In this document: one piece after another, positions 44,677 through 51,347 of the stretch
Layout: each line of letters starts with the position of its first letter
Numbering within the stretch: position 1 is the first letter of the stretch
Assembly (NCBI RefSeq): GCF_003987335.1
Contig: NZ_PIPK01000018.1
Span: 1-51,347, forward strand
Length of the DNA stretch: 51,347 nucleotides
From: Aliidiomarina maris
Lineage (GTDB): Bacteria; Pseudomonadota; Gammaproteobacteria; Enterobacterales; Alteromonadaceae
Reading direction: 5' to 3'
Notes under the pieces: model-generated
What the model was told of the DNA's origin: nothing
The model's input: only the letters and a program-made list of their open reading frames with translations
Database searches by the model: none
Position numbers and translations under genes: made by a program

Positions 44677-45231
44677 ATGAAACGTACTTTAACTGCAGCA
44701 CTTATTACCGTAGCGCTTGGCTCAGCAAGCATTTCAGCGCAAGCGAACAACGACTGGCAAGATGAAGCACGTGATGCGTGGATTCATGGTTCAGCTCAAA
44801 CCTCATTAATGCTTAACACCAACCTGAATGCGTTTCGCATTAGCTCGTCTGTCGAAGACGGCGTCGTCACCTTGGAAGGCGAAGTTGAAACCAGCACCGA
44901 TAAAGCTTTGGCTGAAGAGTTAGTCGAAGGTATTGATGGTGTAAGCCGCGTCAACAACGAGCTTCAAGTACGCACTGAAGACAGCGACGATGACGACAAC
45001 GGCGGCATTCGCGCTACCTTAAACGATGGCCGTATCTTCACGGTATTGAAATCACGCTTACTGATGTCTGGTGATGTCAGTGGTCGCGACATTGAAGTCG
45101 AAGTCGATGAAGCTGTCGTCACTTTGAATGGCCATGTTGACAGCAGTGCAGAACGTGATTTAGCCGTTGAAATGGCACGCAACACCAACGGTGTTCGTGA
45201 CGTGCGTGACAACCTGCGCGTGCGTGGTTAA
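44677..45231 (+). CDS. periplasmic protein with two BON domains (OsmY-like)
   Basis: A 184-aa exported protein. The signal peptide ends near SAQA-N (about 23-24). Two BON domains lie at about 37-100 (ISSSVEDGVVTLEGEVET, VSRVNNELQV) and 115-184 (VEVDEAVVTLNGHVDSSAER, VRDVRDNLRVRG), with an acidic linker SDDDDN between them. OsmY is the best-known relative, a periplasmic chaperone-like protein induced by osmotic stress. AGGAG precedes the ATG. It has a predicted sigma-54 promoter and a strong terminator, so it can be expressed alone. Confidence 0.88.
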   Translation: MKRTLTAALITVALGSASISAQANNDWQDEARDAWIHGSAQTSLMLNTNLNAFRISSSVEDGVVTLEGEVETSTDKALAEELVEGIDGVSRVNNELQVRTEDSDDDDNGGIRATLNDGRIFTVLKSRLLMSGDVSGRDIEVEVDEAVVTLNGHVDSSAERDLAVEMARNTNGVRDVRDNLRVRG

Positions 45232-45291
45232 GCCTTAGCGCTATCAATTCACACGTTATTTTGTGCAAACGGAATTGCACACCCATACTAC

Positions 45292-45323
45292 AAGCGGCCT
45301 CTTTAAAAGAGGCCGCTTTTTTA
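45292..45323 (+). terminator. intrinsic terminator of the BON gene
   Basis: AAGCGGCCTCTT, loop TAA, AAGAGGCCGCTT and a T tract; a strong 12-bp stem. Just before it lies a 7-bp dyad, TGTGCAA/TTGCACA, at 45262-45281. Confidence 0.92.
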
Positions 45324-45431
45324 TTTCGCGGCTTACGAACTCGACAAGCAAAACCTGATTGAGCTGCTATAGTTACTTCACTACTGCAACATTCTTTATG
45401 TGAATCAAGCATTTGCTAGATAGGAGTCGAT

Positions 45432-46124
45432 ATGAGTTCAGAGCACAAAGATGCCAAAGTTTTACTCATCACTGGTGCCAGCAGTGGTATTGGTGAGGCC
45501 ACCGCGCGTTTAGCCGTCGAGCGCGGACTTAAAGTTATTTTGACTGCCCGAAGCGCGGACAAATTAGACCAATTAGTCGATGAGCTTGGTCATGAACAAG
45601 CCTTTGCACTAAGCGCTGACGTCACCGACTACGACGCCCTTAAAAAAGTGGTTGAACGCGGGGTGAAGCACTTTGGGCGTTTAGATGTAGTATTTGCGAA
45701 CGCTGGCGCGGGTGTCAAAAGCCCAGGCGTTGAGCAAGGCGACCCGCAGCAGTGGGACGCGATGGTACGGCTAAATATCAATGCGCTGTTATACACGGCT
45801 CAGCTGACGCTTAGTCACCTAAGAAAGACCACCGGTCACTTCATTATGACCGGCTCAGCAGCAGGTCGCAGAACCATTCCAGGTTCAGTGTATGGCGCGA
45901 CAAAATGGTTTGTGCATGGCTTCGCCAGCAACTTAGCCGAAGAAATGAAGGAATGGCAAGGCCGCTGCACCACCATAGCGCCAGGTATGGTAAATACGCC
46001 ATTTTTTGACGAGCCTAAACCAGACAAGTTAATGCCTGAAGACGTCGCAGACGCTGTACTTCACGCTATCGAAGCGAACCCGCGTAATTGCGTACGCGAA
46101 ATCTATTTGATGCCGGCGAATTAG
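45432..46124 (+). CDS. short-chain dehydrogenase/reductase (SDR)
   Basis: A 230-aa cytoplasmic oxidoreductase with a Rossmann fold. The cofactor motif TGASSGIG is at 14-21. ARSADKL after the second strand suggests NADP preference (Arg at 40). NAG is at 90-92, and the catalytic set is S142, Y154 and K158 (YGATK). The MTGSAAGR and YGATKWFVHGF blocks fit the classical YdfG/serine 3-dehydrogenase-like group. The substrate cannot be named. AGGAG lies before the ATG. It stands alone between the BON gene and the mgtE leader. Confidence 0.9.
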   Translation: MSSEHKDAKVLLITGASSGIGEATARLAVERGLKVILTARSADKLDQLVDELGHEQAFALSADVTDYDALKKVVERGVKHFGRLDVVFANAGAGVKSPGVEQGDPQQWDAMVRLNINALLYTAQLTLSHLRKTTGHFIMTGSAAGRRTIPGSVYGATKWFVHGFASNLAEEMKEWQGRCTTIAPGMVNTPFFDEPKPDKLMPEDVADAVLHAIEANPRNCVREIYLMPAN

Positions 46125-46189
46125 GGTCAGCGAGCTAAAGGCGGCGAATGAAAGCCGAGCACAGAGGCTATAAACACAGGTCAAAAAGT

Positions 46190-46217
46190 TTGCGCATTTT
46201 TTTGATCTGTGTATTAT
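46190..46217 (+). promoter_or_regulatory. promoter of the mgtE leader
   Basis: -35 TTGCGC (46190-46195), 16-bp spacer, -10 TATTAT (46212-46217) and a GC-rich discriminator (TTGCGCCGC), reminiscent of stable RNA promoters. The start would be near 46224, about 370 nt before the first full-length gene. Confidence 0.5.
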
Positions 46218-46223
46218 TTGCGC

Positions 46224-46590
46224 CGCTTGTATGTGCAAGTAACCAAACGAGAGAACTATGAACGCAAATAGTAGCCACGCGGAACCTCCGAGTTGTCGCT
46301 TCGCTAAAATTAGTTATGTCATAAGTGAAAAACTTATGTGCAACACGTTCGCCGCCGTGCGCCAAGTTCTGCCTGCCTAATCGTTTAGTCTTGCAGCTCT
46401 CAGCACACTGACGACGTGAGCTGAAGGCTGTAAGAATCTGCTTATTCAATTAAGAATGTTCTTCTAGCACTTAAAAACATCGTGTTTCTGCGACATGCAG
46501 CTGTAAGCTGATCGCGCCTGGAAATCGATGTCTTTGAGTACTGTACTTCCACCAGCACTGCACTGTTTTTCCTAAGTTCAAAAAGGAAAT
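46224..46590 (+). other. long structured 5' leader before the omp-mgtE operon
   Basis: About 370 nt without a full-size gene. Hairpins seen by eye: CATAAGT/ACTTATG with a GAAAA loop (46320-46338); CAGCTC...GAGCTG enclosing TCAG/CTGA (about 46394-46423); GCGA...TCGC enclosing CAGCT/AGCTG (about 46490-46514). It also holds a 40-codon ORF with a ribosome site. It does not match the M-box or yybP-ykoY consensus as I know them. A Mg2+-responsive leader is a reasonable guess because mgtE is downstream. Confidence 0.45.
46258..46380 (+). CDS. possible 40-aa leader peptide upstream of mgtE
   Basis: ATG at 46258 preceded by GAGAG, stop TAA at 46380. The peptide opens MNANSSHAEPPSCRF and has no signal or membrane segment. 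The acidic-proline run AEPPS recalls the Asp/Glu-Pro runs of the mgtL leader peptide, which sense low Mg2+ through ribosome destabilisation, but this is analogy only. It may equally be a chance frame in a structured leader. Confidence 0.35.
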   Translation: MNANSSHAEPPSCRFAKISYVISEKLMCNTFAAVRQVLPA

Positions 46591-46593
46591 ATG

Positions 46594-47292
46594 ATGCGCA
46601 ATACCTTACCTTTATTCACTATCGGTGTGCTGTCTACCGCCGTGCATTTAACTGCCCATGCCAATGGCGGCCACTTTTTAGTGGACGATGCCGACATTAC
46701 GCCACCAGGCGAATGTGCTTTGGAAGTGTGGGCACAGCGCGCTTCAGCATCAGCCCAAGACCGTGTCGACCAGCCCAATGCGACCCATAGTGTGGTGGCA
46801 CAACCACTATGCACCACCCGCAATGGCTGGGAAATCGGCATTCCACTGGAGTACAACACTAGTGAGAGCGAACTTGCCAGCTATGGCTTGGAGCTTAAAA
46901 CCATGTTGAGCGGCGATTTATATGGCGGTGCTTTGGCATTGTCCATTGGCGCCGTGCGCGATCAACAACTGGACAGCTTTGAGGGGGCCTTCATTAACTT
47001 GCCCTATAGCCGTGAACTGAATGAAAGCGCGATGCTACATATCAATTTGGGTAGTCAATACGACAGTATTGAGTCGCAGTGGCGGGCCACTTGGGGCGCG
47101 GCAGCCACCGTCGGCCTGACCTCACGCTTTGATTTGATTGCGGAAACTGCAGGGGTAGGCCGTGATAGTCCCGCAGCCGCCCTTGGTTTACGCAGCGTTT
47201 TGTCATCACGCGTCGAACTAGACGCCAGCTTTGGCCGTGACTTTGAAGTACGTAGCAACCTCGTTGCTGTTGGCTTGAACATTGCGTTGTAA
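46594..47292 (+). CDS. exported outer-membrane-like protein of unknown function
   Basis: A 232-aa protein with a signal peptide ending near AHA-N (about 22-24). The rest is rich in alternating polar/hydrophobic strands and ends in a hydrophobic strand (NLVAVGLNIAL), suggesting a small beta-barrel. I do not recognise the family. Two ATG codons are adjacent (46591, 46594); the ribosome site AAGGA favours the second. The mgtE gene begins 11 bp after its stop, so they are co-transcribed. It may be a porin-like partner for Mg2+ entry, but nothing in the sequence proves it. Confidence 0.75.
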   Translation: MRNTLPLFTIGVLSTAVHLTAHANGGHFLVDDADITPPGECALEVWAQRASASAQDRVDQPNATHSVVAQPLCTTRNGWEIGIPLEYNTSESELASYGLELKTMLSGDLYGGALALSIGAVRDQQLDSFEGAFINLPYSRELNESAMLHINLGSQYDSIESQWRATWGAAATVGLTSRFDLIAETAGVGRDSPAAALGLRSVLSSRVELDASFGRDFEVRSNLVAVGLNIAL

Positions 47293-47303
47293 GGAGTAGC
47301 ACA

Positions 47304-48653
47304 ATGCAGCACACAGAATTAAAAGCATTGATTGAACGCCAGTTAGAACAACACGACGCAAATGACTGGTTCTTATTGGTTAATACGTATCAGGACGCCG
47401 ACATTGTCGAAGTGCTTGAGGAGCTTGCGATTGAGCAAACCGCGTCACTACTCGTTAAATTACCAAGTCCGCAGTTCGCTAGCTTGTTCGGTTACTTTAG
47501 CCCGTTGTATCAAGACGCACTGCTACAGGTCATCGAGCAAACTGAACAATTGCGCTTGTTCAAAGCGATGGCGCGGGACGAGCGCGTCGATGTATATCAG
47601 CGTTTACCGGCTCAGGATCAGCAGCAGATTTTACCAAAGCTAGCCAAGCAAGAGCAGCACGATATTTTGAAACTTGCTGCCTATGAAGCAGGTACCGTTG
47701 GCGCACTTGCAACATCAGCCTACGTCGCGATAGCCGACAATATGACGGTCATCGATGCACTTCGCTTCGTGCGCCACAATGCGGCAAATATGGAAACCAT
47801 TTACCAAGTGTACGTGGTAGATAAGGATCAACGCCTAATTGGCACAATGTCGCTACGCGAACTTATGACTGAGCAAGATAACGCGGTTGTGGGCGACGTG
47901 ATGCGCACTGACGTGATATCAGTGCATGCCGAGCAGCCACAGCAAGATGCAGCCAATCTAATTCGTCGTTATGACTTATTATCGTTACCGGTTATCAACG
48001 GCGGCAAGACCTTAATTGGTATCGTCACGGTGGACGACGCGATGGACGTCGACGTGCAAGAAAACACCGAAGATTTCCATAAAGGCGGTGGTACGCTGGC
48101 ACTCAAAGACGTGTCTTTGCGCCAAGTTAGCACGTGGACCATGTTTGCTAAACGCGCACCTTGGCTAATTGTATTGGTGTTTGCCAATATGTTTTCAGGC
48201 GGGGTGATTGAAAGCTATGAAGACACCATTTTGACCTACGTCGCGCTGGTGTTCTTTTTGCCGCTGTTGGTCGATAGCGGCGGTAACGCCGGTGCTCAAG
48301 CGTCGACATTAATGGTGCGGGCACTCGCGACCGGTGACTTGGAAATGAAAGACTGGCTTAAAACGCTAGGTCGCGAATTCTGGGTCGCTCTACTGCTTGG
48401 CTTAGCGATGGCGGCAACGGTATACGGCTTAGGTCATTACCGTGGTGGCGCCGATATTGCCCTAGTGGTATCGATATCTATGGTGGCGGTAGTACTAGCG
48501 GGGAGCATGATTGGCATGAGCCTACCGTTTTTACTCTCACGCTTAAAGCTTGACCCTGCAACGGCGAGCGCACCGCTGATCACGTCAATTGCAGACTTTG
48601 TTGGTGTGTTGCTGTACTTCTATATTGCGGTCACCGTACTGGGTAGCGCTTAG
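47304..48653 (+). CDS. mgtE: magnesium transporter MgtE (second copy)
   Basis: A 449-aa paralogue of the protein at 14272. It has an N domain (1-130), CBS pair (about 130-260, with IGTMSLREL and IGIVTVDDAMDV) and five membrane helices (about 280-449). The pore signature DSGGNAGAQASTLMVRALATGD and LDPATASAPLITSIAD are intact. AAGGAG lies 8 nt before the ATG. Unlike the first copy, it is in an operon with an outer-membrane-like protein and behind a long structured leader, so it is probably the conditionally expressed copy. Confidence 0.93.
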   Translation: MQHTELKALIERQLEQHDANDWFLLVNTYQDADIVEVLEELAIEQTASLLVKLPSPQFASLFGYFSPLYQDALLQVIEQTEQLRLFKAMARDERVDVYQRLPAQDQQQILPKLAKQEQHDILKLAAYEAGTVGALATSAYVAIADNMTVIDALRFVRHNAANMETIYQVYVVDKDQRLIGTMSLRELMTEQDNAVVGDVMRTDVISVHAEQPQQDAANLIRRYDLLSLPVINGGKTLIGIVTVDDAMDVDVQENTEDFHKGGGTLALKDVSLRQVSTWTMFAKRAPWLIVLVFANMFSGGVIESYEDTILTYVALVFFLPLLVDSGGNAGAQASTLMVRALATGDLEMKDWLKTLGREFWVALLLGLAMAATVYGLGHYRGGADIALVVSISMVAVVLAGSMIGMSLPFLLSRLKLDPATASAPLITSIADFVGVLLYFYIAVTVLGSA

Positions 48654-48734
48654 CACAGGTTTCCGGTGGCTTTTGGGGAAAACGTCACTTTATGCCTATA
48701 CTCAAGGTTCATTGCTGAGCCTTGAGTATATGTT

Positions 48735-49352
48735 ATGTCACAAGCAACCCCTCAACAGAGCGCACTGGTTCCAAGCCTTATCGAAACAGACAGTATCAGC
48801 GCCGATACCATTCTGAATGCCGCATTAACGCTGGGCGACATCAACGGCTGGGAGCGCCTCACGCTGACTCAAATTGCCCGCTATTTAAAAGTATCTCTCG
48901 CCGATATTCATCAGCATGTAAAACAAAAAGATGATCTCGTCGACGCTTGGTTTGACCGCGCTGATGCCCACATGCTGTCGCGCTTCCCACAACAGGGCGT
49001 AAGCCTGAACCGCACCCAACGCTTAAATTTGGCGATGCAATCATGGCTCGACTTCTTAGCGCGCCACCATAAACTGACCGCCGATATGCTGTTATATAAA
49101 CTTGAGCCTGGGCATATTCATTTGCAGGCAGCAGGGGTGCTGCGTATTAGCCGCACCGTACAATGGTTTCGCGAGGCCGCCGATTTGAAAGCCACGCATA
49201 TGGCCAGAATCGGGCAGGAAATTGCACTGAGTAGTTTGTTTGCGACTATTTTTCTGCACTGGCTGAAGGACTCAACCAAGCACCAGGCGCGCACACGCGA
49301 GCGCCTGCAACAAGCCTTAACCCAAGGTAAGCGTATTCGCCTGTGGACTTAA
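48735..49352 (+). CDS. TetR/AcrR family transcriptional regulator
   Basis: A 205-aa regulator. The N-terminal helix-turn-helix (about 24-70) has the TetR pattern: ADTILNAALTLGDINGWERL, then LTQIARYLKVSLADIHQHV and KDDLVDAWF. The C-terminal domain (75-205) is all helical and has no close identity I can name. It begins 81 bp after mgtE with a weak ribosome site and converges with a small unknown gene 8 bp away. Its target is not obvious; no operator repeat was found near it. Confidence 0.85.
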   Translation: MSQATPQQSALVPSLIETDSISADTILNAALTLGDINGWERLTLTQIARYLKVSLADIHQHVKQKDDLVDAWFDRADAHMLSRFPQQGVSLNRTQRLNLAMQSWLDFLARHHKLTADMLLYKLEPGHIHLQAAGVLRISRTVQWFREAADLKATHMARIGQEIALSSLFATIFLHWLKDSTKHQARTRERLQQALTQGKRIRLWT

Positions 49353-49360
49353 ACTTTGAA

Positions 49361-49696
49361 TCACGACAGCGCTATAGACAGCCACATGACCGTGTGGCGG
49401 ATTGGTCCGGTAATAAAAAACAGCAGCGAACGGCTCCGCAACTTCGGAAATAAGTTGGTGTTAACTGGTTGGCCGTCAGCGAATAGCGAAAATTGGCACA
49501 CGGGGTAAAGCCGCGCGGTCAGTAAGAAAGGCATACCATCGACATTAAAATGACGGCGCTGATACGGCCACCATAAGTGCGACTTCAATACCTGAAACTC
49601 GCCAGCTTGCACAACCACACGCGACGTCAGAACGTTATAACGCACCTCAAGCAGGGTATCTTGATAGCGACAAGTTTTTGCTACCGTGAATGCCAT
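49361..49696 (-). CDS. hypothetical protein, 111 aa
   Basis: A 111-aa protein without a signal peptide, rich in aromatic and basic residues (LWWPYQRRHFNVDG, about 42-55). It contains two hydrophobic strands, FLLTARLYPVCQFSLF and SLLFFITGPIRH. I do not recognise it. An ATG with an upstream AGG and a clean fit between neighbouring genes support it as real. It converges with the TetR gene. The 162 bp upstream to 49858 hold no further gene that I can see. Confidence 0.6.
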   Translation of the reverse strand: MAFTVAKTCRYQDTLLEVRYNVLTSRVVVQAGEFQVLKSHLWWPYQRRHFNVDGMPFLLTARLYPVCQFSLFADGQPVNTNLFPKLRSRSLLFFITGPIRHTVMWLSIALS

Positions 49697-49858
49697 TGGA
49701 CAGGCCTATTAAGTCATTCCTTGTGATTTGCCGATTATTGGCAAATTGTTGCCATCACTAAGCTACACGGGTTTTCGGTGAGTGTCACTAAAGTGTGGAT
49801 GTGTTAGGTAATCGGCAATCGAAAGTGCAATCAATTTTGCGGTAATTGACCTAGTTTC

Positions 49859-50275
49859 TTACACGGTAATACTAAGCGGCCCGCGCTGCTCGTTGCGCAT
49901 GATATCCAGAGCGCGATCAAGTGCATCAGCGGAGTCGTTATTACCAATTGAACGATGAAACTCAGCTACGTTCTTCGCCATTTCCATGAAATTTACCGGC
50001 TCGGAACCGTTTGTTGGCTCTAGCGCTTGCGCATCCAAGTTAAGTGTCATGAGCATAAATGGCATGCTCTCTTCAAGTGTCATATTTCCTGCTTGAAGTT
50101 GCTCGTTAATCCACTCTTTTAAATCGTCTCGACTCATGTTTCTGAAGTCGACGTTACTCTCCTGACGAACACTTTCGGATGCGTGCTTAACATGAGTTTC
50201 TGGTTGCTGAGATCTCTGCTCCGTTAAGCTCTTGACCATAACGTTTGCATTCGGTGACGTTGTATTAATTTCCAT
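49859..50275 (-). CDS. hypothetical protein, 138 aa
   Basis: A soluble protein of 138 aa with a polar, low-complexity N-terminus (TEQRSQQPETHVKHASES, about 18-35) and a helical second half (DLKEWINEQLQAG, then AKNVAEFHRSIGNNDSADAL). I do not recognise the family. AGGA 7 nt before the ATG at 50275 sets the start; the open frame continues nine codons upstream. It ends close to GPLSITV with no terminator evident. The layout, a disordered front and helical back, is seen in small flagellar or type III chaperone-like proteins, but I have no motif to claim that. Confidence 0.7.
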   Translation of the reverse strand: MEINTTSPNANVMVKSLTEQRSQQPETHVKHASESVRQESNVDFRNMSRDDLKEWINEQLQAGNMTLEESMPFMLMTLNLDAQALEPTNGSEPVNFMEMAKNVAEFHRSIGNNDSADALDRALDIMRNEQRGPLSITV

Positions 50276-50339
50276 TGACGTTCCTTCTCTTTTAATTAGC
50301 ACTATAACTTTGCAAAAGTAAGGTGCAAAAATTAAGCCA

Positions 50340-50495
50340 CTGTATGCAATATCACAGAGCAGAAACTACGCCGGAGCTCTAGGTTCTTGGTGTAGTAACC
50401 TGTGTCGAAACCAATTATTGAGCGGCGTCGCATACCAACGGGCAACTACAAAGTAGCCCTGACAACTCAAGCATTCGAGTTTCAGGGCTTTTCTT
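50340..50495 (+). ncRNA. candidate small RNA ending in an intrinsic terminator
   Basis: A strong plus-strand terminator at 50455-50495 (AGCCCTGA-C-AACTC, loop, GAGTT-TCAGGGCT, then TTTT) has no plus-strand protein gene before it. Upstream there is a further hairpin, CTACGCC...GGTGTAG (about 50368-50394). This leaves about 115-150 nt that could be a free RNA. The promoter is not clear, so the 5' end is a guess. Confidence 0.4.
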
Positions 50496-50524
50496 ATGGC
50501 TCGTGATAACAAGCAGTTACTTGC

Positions 50525-51347
50525 CTAACTACCGAAATCATCATAGCGGATGCGTGTTTCATCCACGCCGTGCTCTTTTAACATAGTCAGCGTCGCGCTG
50601 AGCATAGAAGGTGGGCCACAGAGGTAAAAATCGTACGCGTCGACGCTTTGAGATTGCAACCATTTCCCCGCAATCTCATGCACAAAACCGACATCCTGTT
50701 GCCATAAGCACGCTTTTTCAGGCTTAGACAACACTGGGATAAATGTCAGCTCACCTCGCTGTTGGTGCTGCATAAACTCATCGTAATAGAGTAACTCATG
50801 GCGATTTCGCGCACCGTAGAAGAAGATTATCGGTCGCGATGCTGTATCATTCAGCTCTTCTTGCATGAGCGCTCGTAGCGGCGCCATTCCCGCGCCGCCA
50901 CCGATAAAGCAAAGTTTGCGTTGAGCGCCTGGTTGCCTTTGAAAGTCGCCAAAAGGGCCTTCTGCAGCAATGATTTCACCAGGTTTTAGATTACATAAAA
51001 ATGAAGAGCCAATACCTGGCGATGGCGCGTCTGTTGCTTGCGGTTGATAACGCACGGTGAACACCAGCTCTTTGCCACCTGCAGCTGTCGCCATGGAGTA
51101 GCTTCTTTGCACAGCGCTATGCATATATTCTGTGTTTTCAATATGCTGCCACTGCGAAAGGAAGTGCTCAGGAATGTCTTCAGGGCGACTGCGACCTGCT
51201 CCAGCCGGAATGGTAAACAGCATATACTGGCCGGCTGCGTAATCAAGCTTGCGGTCCAGCACTTCAAAGCACAATTCGCGCAACATCGGCGTTATAAACT
51301 TAGTACTTTTCAACTGCAGGTTAACGTGGCGCGCATCAGTTTGCGGC
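50525..51347 (-). CDS. NqrF-like FAD/NAD(P)H flavin reductase domain protein (5' end cut)
   Basis: At least 274 codons, open to the right edge, so the N-terminus is outside the window. A ferredoxin-reductase fold is clear: FAD motif QRSYSMATA, the FAD phosphate region PGIGSSFLCNLKPG, NAD-binding FIGGGAGMAPLRALM, and the C-terminal YLCGPPSM and YDDFGS. The order and the ending strongly resemble the reductase part of NqrF, the NADH-accepting subunit of Na+-translocating NADH:quinone reductase. No 2Fe-2S cysteine motif is visible in the part present; it may lie beyond the edge. It could be true NqrF or a stand-alone paralogue. Confidence 0.85.
   Translation of the reverse strand, partial: PQTDARHVNLQLKSTKFITPMLRELCFEVLDRKLDYAAGQYMLFTIPAGAGRSRPEDIPEHFLSQWQHIENTEYMHSAVQRSYSMATAAGGKELVFTVRYQPQATDAPSPGIGSSFLCNLKPGEIIAAEGPFGDFQRQPGAQRKLCFIGGGAGMAPLRALMQEELNDTASRPIIFFYGARNRHELLYYDEFMQHQQRGELTFIPVLSKPEKACLWQQDVGFVHEIAGKWLQSQSVDAYDFYLCGPPSMLSATLTMLKEHGVDETRIRYDDFGS

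Noticed and set aside
45262-45281. TGTGCAA/TTGCACA dyad as an operator of the SDR gene
   Set aside because: It lies before the BON terminator, too far from the SDR start, and is short enough to occur by chance.
46168-46449. 93-codon open frame on the minus strand in the mgtE leader
   Set aside because: It crosses the predicted promoter and hairpins, lacks a ribosome site and looks like no protein family; the leader is better read on the plus strand.
46224-46590. Known Mg2+ or Mn2+ riboswitch (M-box or yybP-ykoY)
   Set aside because: I could not find the conserved core of either class, so it is listed only as an unnamed structured leader.

Overview
The window looks like chromosome from a marine gammaproteobacterium of the Alteromonadales, perhaps the Idiomarinaceae. 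This rests on the 5' end of a 16S rRNA gene of gammaproteobacterial type, an srkA-dsbA pair, MJ1255/VC2487-type glycosyltransferase, YbdG, YeeN-like and NqrF-like proteins, and a long-subunit curli locus. The genus is an inference. I see no prophage, insertion sequence, CRISPR array or tRNA. Gene density is normal.

Layout. Bases 1-580 hold the start of an rrn operon read leftwards, with a boxA antiterminator and three stacked promoters. Next come a gamma-class carbonic anhydrase-like gene (+) and a leftward imuA-imuB-dnaE2 mutagenesis cassette behind a near-consensus LexA box. An acyltransferase, a YbdG/MscS channel and a chemoreceptor with a sigma-28-like promoter follow. A leftward block carries ccoG-srkA-dsbA, then apbE-mgtE. 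A peroxide module has prx-ahpD divergent from oxyR. Two genes then link a PQQ-dependent sugar dehydrogenase to a TonB receptor of the PqqU/YncD type.

From 22.5 to 31.6 kb there is a DJ-1 protein, then an NtrC-type two-component system divergent from a sigma-54-promoted DUF4168 gene, an M28 peptidase, a PAP2/glycosyltransferase pair, and an L,D-transpeptidase with a small coiled-coil lipoprotein.

The centrepiece is 31.7-38.9 kb: a curli locus with a CsgD-like regulator, csgB-csgE-csgF-csgG, a second csgB-like gene, and two very long curlin-repeat proteins (491 and 569 aa, against about 150 aa for enterobacterial CsgA). Each of its three leftward transcription units carries the same 18-bp element upstream (CCC-N2-WAATACGATTGTT), which I predict to be the binding site of the CsgD-like regulator. 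A secreted subtilase adjoins the locus.

The right part holds a YeeN/YebC protein and a second sigma-54 module, in which an activator with a degenerate receiver domain is divergent from a DUF2383-like gene and a BON-domain gene, both with -24/-12 promoters. Then come an SDR enzyme, a long structured leader with a 40-codon ORF before an outer-membrane-like gene and a second mgtE, a TetR regulator, two unknown proteins, a possible small RNA, and a flavin reductase cut by the window edge.
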